Notes under the pieces: model-generated
The model's input: only the letters and a program-made list of their open reading frames with translations
Told to the model about the DNA's origin: nothing
The model's database searches: none
Part shown: positions 32,591 through 42,480 of the stretch, in pieces
Position numbering within the stretch: position 1 is the stretch's first letter
Layout: each line of letters opens with the position of its first letter
Source of the DNA: Micropterus salmoides
Lineage: Eukaryota; Chordata; Actinopteri; Centrarchiformes; Centrarchidae
Assembly: GCF_014851395.1 (NCBI RefSeq)
Contig: NW_024042261.1
Coordinates: forward strand, 33,433,942-33,497,941
Reading direction: 5' to 3'
Length of the DNA stretch: 64,000 nt
Position numbers and translations under genes: made by a program

Positions 32591-34969
32591 ATTGAGTGCA
32601 CATATTGGTGGTTTAGAATTTGATTCTTTTACATTTTAACACAACTTTCATTTTTAATTACCACACATTCGGGATGGAGACTGGAAAACATTCTGATTAT
32701 ACAGTGCTAGCAAGCCCTCCCTGTTTGCACAGCTCCTGCTTTCTCTAAACATCACCAGTTGTATCAATCTGTGTAAAATTATGTTCACTTCACTAAGTGT
32801 TCACAGCCTTTCTGCTTCTTAGATGGAAACACAAGGTTCTTGTAATATAACGTGCTTTCAAGAGCTTTGTTTTCTTCCTTGGAGCAAATTTCTGTCTTGA
32901 TTACAAGTTTTGTCATAAAGAATGAATCTTAATCCAGGTATGCAAGTCATTTTAAATAACTGTATATTTATTTATCTTGTTTATTGGAAATAAAACATAT
33001 AGTAGCTGCAACCTGGAGGACTGGAATGTTTATTATCTTTACAATAAGTCTACTTAAATAGGTAACTCAATCCCCCACAATTCCCATTTCCAGATACTTC
33101 AACATCCTGCCACTGATAACACATAATCACATAGATTCTTGTTGGCATATGTTGTTAATAGAGATCAGATATCAAGATCTGATATCTGTCACATCAAATC
33201 AAGGTCATTTGTCACATACACAATCGTACACGGTATAATGTGTAGTGAAATTCTGAGGTGCCTAGCTGAAACAATGAAACAACATACAGTATGCATTATA
33301 AGGGATGATGATGACATCAGTATGGCAGGTGGATGAATGATACATATGTGTAAAGTCACCGGTTTAGGAACAATGTACTGACACTGCACCACATGCATAC
33401 ACACCAGAGAGCCTCTTGGAGTAGAGCTGGTATCCCACACAGTGACTCTCTAAAAGGCCAAAAATGCGCTTCTAGTCACTGTCAAAGCAGAATTTGAGGG
33501 TGTAGTTACCCTTTAAGATCACAAGAGCAGTGTGTGTTCAACAGCTGCTTTAAAGATTATGAGTTTCTACTGACAATAAAACATATTTTGTTTCGAAATA
33601 TGTAGTATGTGATCCAGTAATATATTGCATATAAGCATTTCTGTAATGTTAATTAAGTTACAGAATCTTTTAAATTGTACTTTCATGATCTTCCATTACA
33701 GAATATTTCGTAAAAAAAACAGATGACAGTCATTAGTTTGCAGCTGAATTAATAGCTACAGGGTTATACGTGTAATAAAACATAATAAACAGAGAGATCA
33801 CAAACATCCCTTCGGATATAACATGCATTTTGGCTTCAAAGAGAAAATAATTATTCCTCCATTTGTGAATTAACCAAATGAATTGTTTGCAGTCCCTTGG
33901 CAAACAAGTTTCCAGAAAGGTTTGCAAACGGTCTCATCTGGAAATCATCTTTAAAATGTAAGCAGTGAAAGATTTGAGTCCACTCCCACTGCATGTGAAA
34001 AATTGAGGGACTTATCCAGTTAGACAGCAGAAGCCAGAGAGAAGTGCTCTGTTAAATAAGAGTCTGCATTTAGCTCAGTGTTGTCACCTTTAGAGAAATA
34101 TACTCTCCGTTCTGTCTACTTCTTCTCTTCCTCAGTAAATTATCAAAAGTAACTGGTCTTTTAGGGTTCAGTGGAGCTTCAGTTTGGTTTGGAAAATAAT
34201 ATATCTGCTCTCTGTTTTGTCTGGTTTGTGCCTGTAAATCTATTTTACAAAATAACATTATTGGCCTCAGAAAAGATTGAACTGTCAACGGGACTTCTTG
34301 TCCATATGATACTGTCCTCTCTCTCCCCTTCTGTCTCCTGCAGCTCCTTCCTACTCCTACATCACCTTTTCCTGACAATAGATAATACCATGACATCCCA
34401 TTATGGCTTATCGCAATGCTATCCTCCTTAATCACTGATGTCATAGCCATATCAAAATATCTTATAATAAAATTGCATCCCTTTTCTGATAGTAGTTTTG
34501 TCACATCATTAGAACACAGTGCAAGTGTGCAAGTCCTGACAGTCCTCTTTGAAAACAATGTTTTTCATGACTGATTTTTGTAAAATACAGCAAACAATCA
34601 TCTACTTCAGGCACAGAAAGAACAGCTCACAGCAATACTTTTCCCAGTGATTTAAAGCGAAGACATAGATTAGCTAGCATAGCAGTGCAAAAAATAACAT
34701 CATTTAATAAAGGTTTCTCTGTGGAAATAATGCTTTAGGTTGACAATCCCATTTTCTGTTTCCATCTCGAAAACAGATTCTTATTGTCGGATTAAGACAA
34801 ATCCTAAAAAATATTTAAAAAAATAAACATTACATCTCCTATCAGACTCTTGAGTTTAAGATGTCTCTTACATGTTAATACAAGTGATATTCCCACAGGT
34901 TTAGCACCATATTTCTTAACAGCAAGTTACAAACTACGAGCATAATCGATGCAGACTTATTGTCATTTC
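32591..34969. other. non-coding stretch; LINE-like tail at 33195-33265
   Basis: At 33195-33265, AAATCAAGGTCATTTGTCAC, ATACACAATCGTACACGG and GTAGTGAAATTCT recall a fish LINE 3' end. A small palindrome AGATATCA / TGATATCT lies at 33167-33187. The 162-codon minus-strand frame at 34070-34558 has no recognised domain. Otherwise nothing. Confidence 0.4.
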
Positions 34970-35290
34970 TACCTCTCCACACTTGGCCACCACATCTGAT
35001 CCACAGCTAATTTACCCCCATGAGACTTCCCTGTGACTAATTGATAATAATAATGCAGCTCGACATGAGGAATTCTTCCCATATTCTTTCCATAAGACAT
35101 AAGATTGCACTGAACAGAGTTAAACAAAATGGCAACTCCACCTCCTTTCTTATGCACTCTAGCTTTGCTCATCAAACCAAAGTTGGGAGAGGAATAAATA
35201 AGAATAACTTGCTGCACTGTTATCTTAGTCTAGCCAAATCTCAGTTAAAAACATAAAATCAAGATTTTGCTTGATAATTAAATTATGAGT
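34970..35290 (-). pseudogene. L2-like LINE endonuclease N-terminal fragment
   Basis: On the minus strand: LIIKQNLDFMFLTEIWLD (about 35225-35280; the LTETW block of APE-type endonucleases), a stop, then PNFGLMSKARVHKKGGGVAI with LFN (about 35115-35190; the GRGGG block). The sequence diverges after MSYGK. It ends at 35290, where the next repeat begins. It may belong to the same minus-strand LINE as the esterase part at 39210-39880, with the 35293-38505 repeat inserted between, but this is inference. Confidence 0.75.
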
Positions 35291-36518
35291 TAAAGGTTCA
35301 GTGTGTAAGTTCTAGTGAAATCTAGTGGTGAGGGTTCTGAATTGCACCCCCCCTCCCCTACCCAAGCGAGCAGTATAGCTACGGTGCCTGAGACAGGACA
35401 AATAAGTCATCTATAAGATACAAGAGCTTGCCATTCAAGAAATTAGGTTTCTTTAGATAGATGTGTTAAGAAATTTTTTAAAAATTATGTAAAACCAAAT
35501 GTCATTGTCATTACTTTTTCATTAATAAACAACAGCCACATGAAGAAATGAAGTGCTACATGATGTCTCATACTCCTGAAATAAAGGGTTGGCTCATCTG
35601 GACTAATATACCAAAGTAAATGAAGAAATTCTCAAACACTATCACATTTAGTGCATCAAGTATGACCACTGACAGATACCAGGACAATGTAAGCCTCACT
35701 GTTTCGGCACCACAGTCCACTATAAACCACATAATACATGAAGTTTACAAAGGCATTGGCTGGTGAGGATCAAGGCTCCTCTCAGTTTGCTTAATTATAT
35801 CTGCAAATATTACCAAAATGTATTTTCTAATTTTTTGAAATACTACAGAAACACTAAGTAGTACTGACAGCCATAATTTCAGCTTGTGGTAAAACGGTGG
35901 AACATTTTAATGGGCATTTAGCATGTGAAAGTACAAATTACATATTTGTGTGCACAGTGGCGAAGCAATATCCAATAAGTTTATTTAATGAAAATTTGGA
36001 AAGTATTTTTTATTGGTCACTTGATAGGCACACGGTCTTATTATATATCACCGTTAGCAGTAAAAAGAAATACATGTTTTCCACCAGGGCAGTAAAACAT
36101 GTAAAAAGTTTAGCTGCTTATCTGAGCTTCCCTGCTGTTACCGTTTCATTACCAATAATATTCATCAGCTGTTTGTCTCAGGAAGGTAATGGCGCATTTT
36201 TGTCCACATAACAAAGCCAAAACAGAGGCTGGAGAAGAACTACATGAAGTTACAATCCAATTACATATTTTTTCTACCAGCGCAGAAAAAGTTTAGATGG
36301 CTGATCTGAGCTTCGATGCTGGAAGCTGCCGTTTTATTGCCAATTAGCGATCAGCTGATTCTCACCAACATAACATACAAAGCCAAAAACAGAGCGCTGG
36401 AGAGAGAGAGAGAGTCACTACATGAAATTAATCCAACTAACATAACGTCTGTGAAGATTCTCAGTCATCCAGGTCATAGTTATCCAACGGAGGTAAAAGT
36501 CAAAGGAACTGGACTTGG

Positions 36519-37560
36519 TTGAAGATACTGGAAGACTTCCTGGACTGCGCTTGTCAGGGAAAATAATTCCTTCCCAAAGAATACGGAGTCAAATAGATGT
36601 GTTGAATCATTTCTTTATGTAACGTGGCCACGGAGAGAACGCACGGATACTCTCCCGAACTCAGCATTTCCTCTCCTTAAGTACAGAACAAGTACAAAGC
36701 AAACAACAGCCAACAAATGGTAGATGAAGGATAAACAAATAGCAGAGTATTTAGCATACACTCAAAAACTCTTCCTGAGCTAAGAAAGGAAATGCAAATA
36801 TATGTGGCATCAGATGTTTCTCTGTCTCTTGATTGGTCTATGTTAAATCTCTCACCTACATGCCAGCAGACGTTTATCGTAAATCAGACAACCCTTTGTT
36901 TAGGAATAAAAACCCTGTGACCAATGCTAATTTCTCACAAGTTAATTGCAGTGAAATCCTAAAAATCAGCAACTTATAAATGTATTTCTCACACGCTGTA
37001 CACATTGAAGAGGACTGGAGCCTGGAAATTGGTGTTTACAGAAAACCCACACACACAGACCAATACCTACTCTTCGATTCCCACCATCCACTGGAACACA
37101 AGCTTGGGTTCATGAGAACACTGCACCACAGAGCGGAATACATACCAACAAGCGCCCGAGCCAGAGAGAAGGAACAAAACCACCTGAAGGGGGCACTTAC
37201 AGCCTGTGGATACCCTAAATGGACCTTTGTGAAAACAGCCACAAGATCCAAGAAGAACAAAACTACAGGGGAGGAGGAAAAGAAGGTCAAACGCAACAAC
37301 ATTGTGATTCCATACGTGTCTGAAGTATCAGAGAAACTCAGGAGGATTTTCAACAAACACAACATCCCTGTGTTTTTTAAACCCAAGAACACAAGACAGA
37401 TACTGGTACACCCCAAAGACCGCACACCCAAACACAAGAAAAGCAAGTGTATGTGGTCCAATGCAGTGAGGAATGCATAGACTTGTATATTGGGGAGACT
37501 AAACAACCACTACACAAACGCATGGCTCAACACAGAAGGGCCAACTCCTCAGGTCAAGAC
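36519..37560 (+). pseudogene. PLE reverse transcriptase C-terminus and GIY-YIG endonuclease, interrupted
   Basis: After the LTR, the frame reads HIEEDWSLEIGVYRKPTHTD, QYLLFDSHHPLEHKLGFMRT, then FNKHNIPVFFKPKNT and HPKDRTPKHK. These are RT thumb and linker blocks of Penelope-type elements. A one-base shift near 37440 moves the frame to VVQCSEECIDLYIGETKQPL followed by HKRMAQHRRANSSGQDS, the start of the GIY-YIG nuclease (YIG and the following Arg are visible). It stops at the inverted end, so most of the nuclease is missing. The ATG at 36980 belongs to the inserted LTR, not to the PLE. Without the LTR the frame runs unbroken through the insertion site. The element cannot be active. Confidence 0.85.
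36552..36993. mobile_element. solo LTR, 442 bp, TG...CA with CGCT duplication
   Basis: It starts TGTCAGGGAAAATAATTCC and ends TTTCTCACA, flanked by CGCT at 36548-36551 and 36994-36997. AATAAAAA (36904-36911) lies near the 3' end. There is no internal retroviral or gag-pol sequence, so it is a recombination product of an LTR element. A 4-bp duplication fits ERV- or Gypsy-type integrases; the family is not assigned. Confidence 0.85.
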
Positions 37561-38505
37561 TCAAGTCAAGACTCCAGTTGCCCTTGACTTTAACCTCCGT
37601 TGGATAACTAACATAACACCACAAGCCAAAGCACAGAGCCGGAGAATAAACCAATCCAACTAACAATAAATGTTTTTCTACCAGTCAGTAAAAGTTTAGC
37701 TGGCTGATGCTTCCATGCTCTAAGCTAACGTTATGGTTTTATTGTCAATTAACATTACTGATCAGCTGATTGTCTCGCTAAGTAACCAAACCACAGCCTG
37801 GAGAAGTAGGCGCCATGAAATTAATCCATATTTCACACCACTGACAGGGGAAACATGGCTCTCTGTGATTATGGCCAGCTTCTAGCTAAAGCTATCAGAC
37901 AACAGTATTCATTTACATCGCTAAAGTCTGACAAACAAATTTAATTACCTGTCCAGCAGAAAACAGACAACTTCAGCACCGCTTTGAAAACATCTGTCTC
38001 ACATTAACGTTATAGCCTTCCATTTGGGAAAATCCACAAATCCGTGATTTTTGCAGTCAGCTGTATGTCCCGACTCCGTCTGGCTGTCGGCTCTCGTGCT
38101 AAATAACATGTGTGCTCCAGTTGTCACTTCTCTTCTTACTTCTAATAAACCAGAAGACTACTGGGAGACATTACTATTATTATTAGTCCCTATCCTTCTT
38201 CTTTGTACGTATTCAATGTAGTGACGAGCGTCTATACTACCGGAATTAAACAAGCAGAAGAAGAACGCCGTGATGACGAAACACGCTCTGTAGCGCTGTT
38301 TGTTCGTTGACGGCTACGATAGAAACATGACGTCAAAATACAGCGACCTCCACAGCAGGGGGTGCCAGCGGCTATGTGGATATAAATGTCTCATTCCAAG
38401 GTAATAAAAACATAACGGTTTATTATGTTATGTATTATGTAGGTCTTTACACACCACTGAAAACATAGTTATGGATCTTATATTGTATTTCTGTCTGCAC
38501 TGATG

Positions 38506-39209
38506 GAAGGCAGATTTGCTTGGTGTTGATTTCAATGGTGGGACTTGAGATGCAGCAGTGCAGTGGCATCCATTAACATCACACACAGTTGCTTTGTTAG
38601 AGATATCCCTAAGAGCGGAGGTGGGGGGAGACTGACAAGGCAAACTTTTGGTGACCTTGCTGGCCTTATCCGTCTCATCAGCTCAGGCAGGAGAATGTTC
38701 TCTCTTTTGTTGTCCGTCCGTTATCAGCAAGGTTGATGTTACAGAATGTGATTGGTCGGGTTGGAGGCAGGCAAGACAGACGGCAGTGACTGGTGGGTGA
38801 ATTTATTTCTGAAGCATATTATTATTGAAAGGACTGTAATAAGAACAGCCAATCATTTCATTCGGTCCTGGATGATTGGCTGGCCTACCTGTGCGTGCAC
38901 TCATTGTGTGTGAAAATATGTTTTCGGGGAGTGTCTTTGGAGGGAGGCCTGAATGAAGGGGGTGGGATTTTTTCAGTTGGATAATTTAAAAATCTAGCTG
39001 TCTCTTGCTTCTCAATGTTGCCTACCCCAGCTTAAATGCCAGCATGAACTAGCACTTCCATTTTATCAGTGAATCCCAAAAGGGTGAGGCAGGGAAGAGG
39101 GGAAAGTGATGAGAGCAGGAATTAGGAGAAGATTAGGTCCAAGATGTGGTTGTCAACACGCTAACATTGAAGCTGGGAAGTTTTATCTTTGTGCTTCAGA
39201 GGCTGTGTC
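38506..39209. other. non-coding stretch, origin unclear
   Basis: If the flanking minus-strand LINE pieces are one copy, this should be its linker region, but I see no linker motif. GC content is moderate and nothing else is recognised. Confidence 0.35.
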
Positions 39210-39356
39210 ATCTTATCATCTTATCATCATCATCGTCTGGTCAGTGGGTGTCATAGACTGAACCAAAAATGGTGCATAAATACTTTAACTCCAGATCTGT
39301 TTGGGTGGAGGCCATCTGCACCCCTAGAACAGACTGAGGTAATCAATGTACTTGAT

Positions 39357-39471
39357 GTCTATGAAGATTCTCAGTCATCCAGGTCATAGTTATCCAACGA
39401 AGGTTGAAATCAAGGGCAACTTGGACATCTTCAACCAAGTCCAGTTGCCCTTGATTTCAACCTTCGTTGGA
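39357..39471 (+). mobile_element. minimal PLE-derived insertion (inverted ends only) with 13-bp duplication
   Basis: CAATGTACTTGAT occurs at 39344-39356 and 39472-39484. The insert starts GTCTATGAAGATTCTCAGTC, like the full PLE at 36447. It then has a 29-base arm (39393-39421) perfectly complementary to 39443-39471. The 21-base centre includes ATCTTCAACCAAGTCC, the reverse complement of sequence just inside the left arm of the other PLE (GGACTTGGTTGAAGAT). So it is two opposed PLE ends with no coding part. Confidence 0.85.
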
Positions 39472-39505
39472 CAATGTACTTGATACCTTTCAGACCACAG
39501 GTGTG

Positions 39506-39506
<1 letters not shown>

Positions 39507-39552
<46 letters not shown>

Positions 39553-39561
39553 TGTGTGTGT
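39507..39561 (+). repeat. (TG)n microsatellite with one interruption
   Basis: About 27 TG units with one extra T at 39550, inside the minus-strand LINE esterase domain. Confidence 0.95.
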
Positions 39562-39880
39562 TTTAAGTCCTAAGAGTCTGCTGAGCCTGTCGATCCCTCT
39601 GTTGACAATTGGTGGTTCACTAATAAAAAAACGGGGTTCCAGTTTGTCCAGACAATTAAACGCTTCAACGAAATCCTGCTTTAGCACTTCTGACTGGTGT
39701 CTGCAAATATCATTGGGGCCCACATGTAGACTAATTTGATTAATTTTAGGGTGTTTATTGATCAGTAAAGAAAATTTCTCTTCTATATCAGAGACCATAG
39801 CATTAAGGAAGCAATATGTTTTAAGTGTCTTACGTTTCTGATAACGGCAAATTCTGTGGTTGTAACGATGAGGGTAGCAC

Positions 39881-40334
39881 AGTTGCGTGCTGCCATGAAG
39901 GAATAAGAGAAGAGGTTGACCTGAAGGTTATTGTTACTGAGGCAGAAACAGCATATCAGTGAATCTGGAGAGTGTGAAGGTTGCCCTTTGAAGGCTTGCA
40001 GAGAGTAAAGTGGGCAATTTAAGCCGAGATCTTCAGCCAGTTTTACTCTTGGTCTCTGTCACTCTCTATGTGTCTACTATTATCTGAGACGTTGGTTTTA
40101 CCTCACAGTATGTGCGTAGTCTAATAATACATGAATGTTTTGACACTGACAAGTCTTTCATTTATTCATTTGTATTCACAGAGAGCAACAACGAGACAGT
40201 ACTTATTTCAGGCAGTCACTCTTCTGTAGGTCCAGAGATCAAATCCCCCAAAAACAAGGATGGATAACTGTTTTGCGGTAGCTGCAACAACTGAAAACTG
40301 TAAAGCTCAAGAAAAAAATGTTCTTTGTTGATGC
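39881..40334. other. non-coding stretch, nothing recognised
   Basis: No repeat boundary or exon is visible. Confidence 0.4.
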
Positions 40335-40825
40335 TATAAGCAATCAGCATGCTAACATGCTCACAATAATAATTCTAACATGCTGTTCTTCTGCCGGTAT
40401 GTTTATTGTGTTCACCATCTTAGTTTAGTTTGTTAGCATGCTAACATTTAGCAATCAGCACTAAATACAATGTACACTGAGGCTGATGGGATCATTAGTT
40501 GGGATTTTGACCTGCAAGTGTTGCTAGATGAAAAGTCAGGGATCACCACAGTTAATACAATTCAATCTGAGGGGGACATGAATGTGCACGTAATTTCATG
40601 ACAATCCATACAACAGTGTTGAGAAATTTCACTCAGAACAACAAATGTCAACCTCATGATGGCATTAGAGGAAAAGTCAGCGGATCAAAAAAGTCAGTAG
40701 GTTACATTGTCTGAGAACCATGTCTGCATGTACAAAATGTCACGGCAATCCATCCAAAACCTGTTGAGATATGTCTGACATTGCCATCTGTAAAGCCATG
40801 CTGCTAGTGTGGCTAAAATACAAAC
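40335..40825 (+). repeat. long copy of a GCTAACA-family dispersed repeat with an internal duplication
   Basis: The order is AGCATGCTAACATGCTCACA, TTCACCATCTTAGTTTAG, a perfect palindrome GTTAGCATGCTAAC (40432-40445), and ACTGAGGCTGATGGGATC. Two related units of about 130 bases follow (40511-40646 and 40647-40775). Each has GCTAGATGAAAAGTCAG or its variant, and CATGACAATCCATA / CACGGCAATCCATCC with TGTTGAGA. It ends AAAGCCATGCTGCTAGTGTG with GCTAAAA. It is frequent in percomorph fish intergenic DNA. Fragments occur at 2750-2880, 4462-4740, 19785-20000 and 44935-45185. No protein is encoded and the class is unknown. Confidence 0.75.
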
Positions 40826-42440
40826 CTTACAATCAATAGCGTCAATGTGGATCTTTATATTGAAGACACCAAAGCACACGACACTGTAATGCTTGAATAA
40901 TTGATTTTAAGAAAAATTGGAATGGAATGGAATATGATTTACTGTCATAATTTTAAATGATATTGTACCTTTATATCAGCATAACATTTACTTAATATTG
41001 CCACTGTAGAAACACCGGACACTGTGCTGGATAAACCTATTTCTAACAATAAATATCTACCTAGAATTCTAGCATTCTTTCTGAGCATTGCTCACTTTGA
41101 ATCAGAATAGGAAAACCTGACACACATCTTAATTCTTATTAAAAGGACTACAAATGCTGTTGAGAATGTACAAGGGGTCGTTGGGGTATTCACATGTCAG
41201 ATATGCATTTTATAAATACCAGACATAGTGAGGAAATTTGTCTGTAGATCCTTTTTGTGCATGGGTTTACACCCTCTGATCTTATTGCCACTTTTTATGA
41301 GAGAGCACGCCTCAGGCTTACAGAACACCAAAGTGGGTTTAAGCTGATGTATTTATTCAATCAGTACTCAATAAAAGAGAGCAGTGTACAGCAGCTGTTA
41401 GGAAATGTGCTCAGATGGGATAAATGTTTAATAAATTGGGGTTCATGTAAAATCTTACCTGAATCTGCAGTGTTTGCACAGTGAAGTGCTCTGTCCCAGT
41501 TGTTTTGACATCTGGTTATTGTAAACTTGAAAATTAATCATCCTCAGCAAAACATAAATGTGGCATGAGCTACAACATGAACTTAATTAATTACAATATG
41601 ATTGCCAGCAAGCAACTACATCCTGACTAAAAGAGTGGATGTAGACGTCTCTATTGAACCTGTAACCTGTACTTCACTGCAACAAAGTGAAAAGTTAAAC
41701 CATTGGTGGTCAGCGAAGGTAAGAGCTACTGGTGTGTTACAAGTTACTCCTTAAGGAACGGTCATGTAGATATTTTTGGAATGTATTGACAAACAACCTA
41801 GTTTATTAATGTACTATGACTTGTTGGGAACATCATACAGAATGCTTACGTTATTTAGACAGTTGAATTTATTTATTCTCACAAAAATGGTAAAGTCTGC
41901 AGTATAGTTTATAGGGTACAGGAAACACAAGTCCAGACAGAGCAGCTTAGAAATCATTTCACTTGAACCAATTATGACAATTCAATAGAGATCAGATGAT
42001 CCTGCATCTTCATTTGAACTGCCCTCATGCTTCTATGAATAAATACCATTCAGAGTAAATATAAGGGACTGTATATCATTTTCAAAGGAAGATTTTTCAC
42101 TAAATCCTCCACTTTCTTCCCTGAGTCCAACTGTAGAACCTGGGTGTCTGTCAGCTCTGCCTTCTCTAGGACTCAGATGGGACTGAAACTCTCCATGAAC
42201 CCTCATGAATTATTCATCAGCACATATAATGTTGGCAAATTATTTTATATAGTGGGGAAAGATTCATCTTAGGAGCAGAATTGGGTAGGGAGAAGCTAAT
42301 GTGTTTATTATGCCAAGATAATGGCATGAAATAGAGGCCAGGGGTGGAGAATTTAGAGGAGTGTTTATACTTTATATTCATTGGAGGGTACCATCTGAAT
42401 GCCTCGTGGTCACATGATGGCAGATGTCTTTTGAATACAA
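40826..42440. other. non-coding stretch, nothing recognised
   Basis: AT-rich unique sequence. A 75-codon frame at 41257-41484 has no known motif. Confidence 0.45.
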
Positions 42441-42480
42441 TTTGTGTGCATCTGTGTGCATCTGTGTGCGTCTGTGTGCG
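42441..42480 (+). repeat. 10-bp minisatellite, four units
   Basis: TCTGTGTGCA/TCTGTGTGCG units repeat four times (first unit TTTGTGTGCA), followed by TATATATG. Confidence 0.85.

Larger units (their letters stand above)
36447..37605 (+). mobile_element. Penelope-like element, 5'-truncated, with inverted ends and 12-bp target duplication
   Basis: AACTAACATAAC occurs at 36435-36446 and 37606-37617, directly outside the element. The left end begins GTCTGTGAAGATTCTCAGTC, a lead of about 35 bases. It is followed by an arm at 36482-36510 (ATCCAACGGAGG...AACTGGAC). The right end holds the same arm inverted (37572-37605, ...ACCTCCGTTGGAT). Between them lie a truncated PLE coding region and a solo LTR. 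Inverted terminal repeats with a one-sided extension are described for PLEs; that comparison is from memory. Confidence 0.85.
35293..38505. mobile_element. fish non-autonomous DNA element with ~190-bp internal subunits, split by a PLE
   Basis: The left end AAAGGTTCAGTGTGTAAGTT, and near the right end CTCATTCCAAGGTAATAAAA, CACCACTGAAAACATAG and ATTGTATTTCTGTCTGC, match a frequent fish element that begins GGTCCAGTGTGTAA. The interior holds related subunits at about 36078-36265, 36266-36446 and 37663-37845. Each has TTTTTCTACCAG, AGTTTAGCTGGCTGAT, ATCAGCTGATT and GAAATTAATCCA-type blocks. The PLE at 36447-37605 sits between the second and third. The right terminal inverted repeat is degraded. 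Confidence 0.65.
39210..39880 (-). pseudogene. L2-like LINE esterase domain, minus strand, interrupted
   Basis: Blocks on the minus strand: KRKTLKTYCFLNAMVSDIEE (39780-39835), HPKINQISLHVGPND (about 39705-39750; the HVG-x-ND block), RHQSEVLKQDFVEAFNCL, RFFISEPPIVNRGIDRLSRL (about 39575-39640), and, after a (CA)n run and a short insertion, GADGLHPNRSGVKVFMHHF (about 39260-39320; DGLHPN has the catalytic Asp/His pair). The same domain is on the plus strand at 9505-9828, which lacks the N-terminal block seen here. Interruptions are the microsatellite at 39507-39561 and the 115-base PLE insertion at 39357-39471. The WLQ...FIDNF block between them is gone. Confidence 0.8.

Noticed and set aside
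33167..33187. Palindrome AGATATCA / TGATATCT and the similar one near 59029
   Set aside because: Short, AT-rich and expected by chance; no shared flanking sequence.
34070..34558. 162-codon minus-strand open frame
   Set aside because: No recognisable domain, no splice or promoter context, and an ordinary length for chance frames in 64 kb of AT-rich DNA.
36980..36999. ATG start of the 166-codon frame at 36980
   Set aside because: The ATG and first codons are the end of the inserted LTR; the PLE frame originally came from before the insertion.
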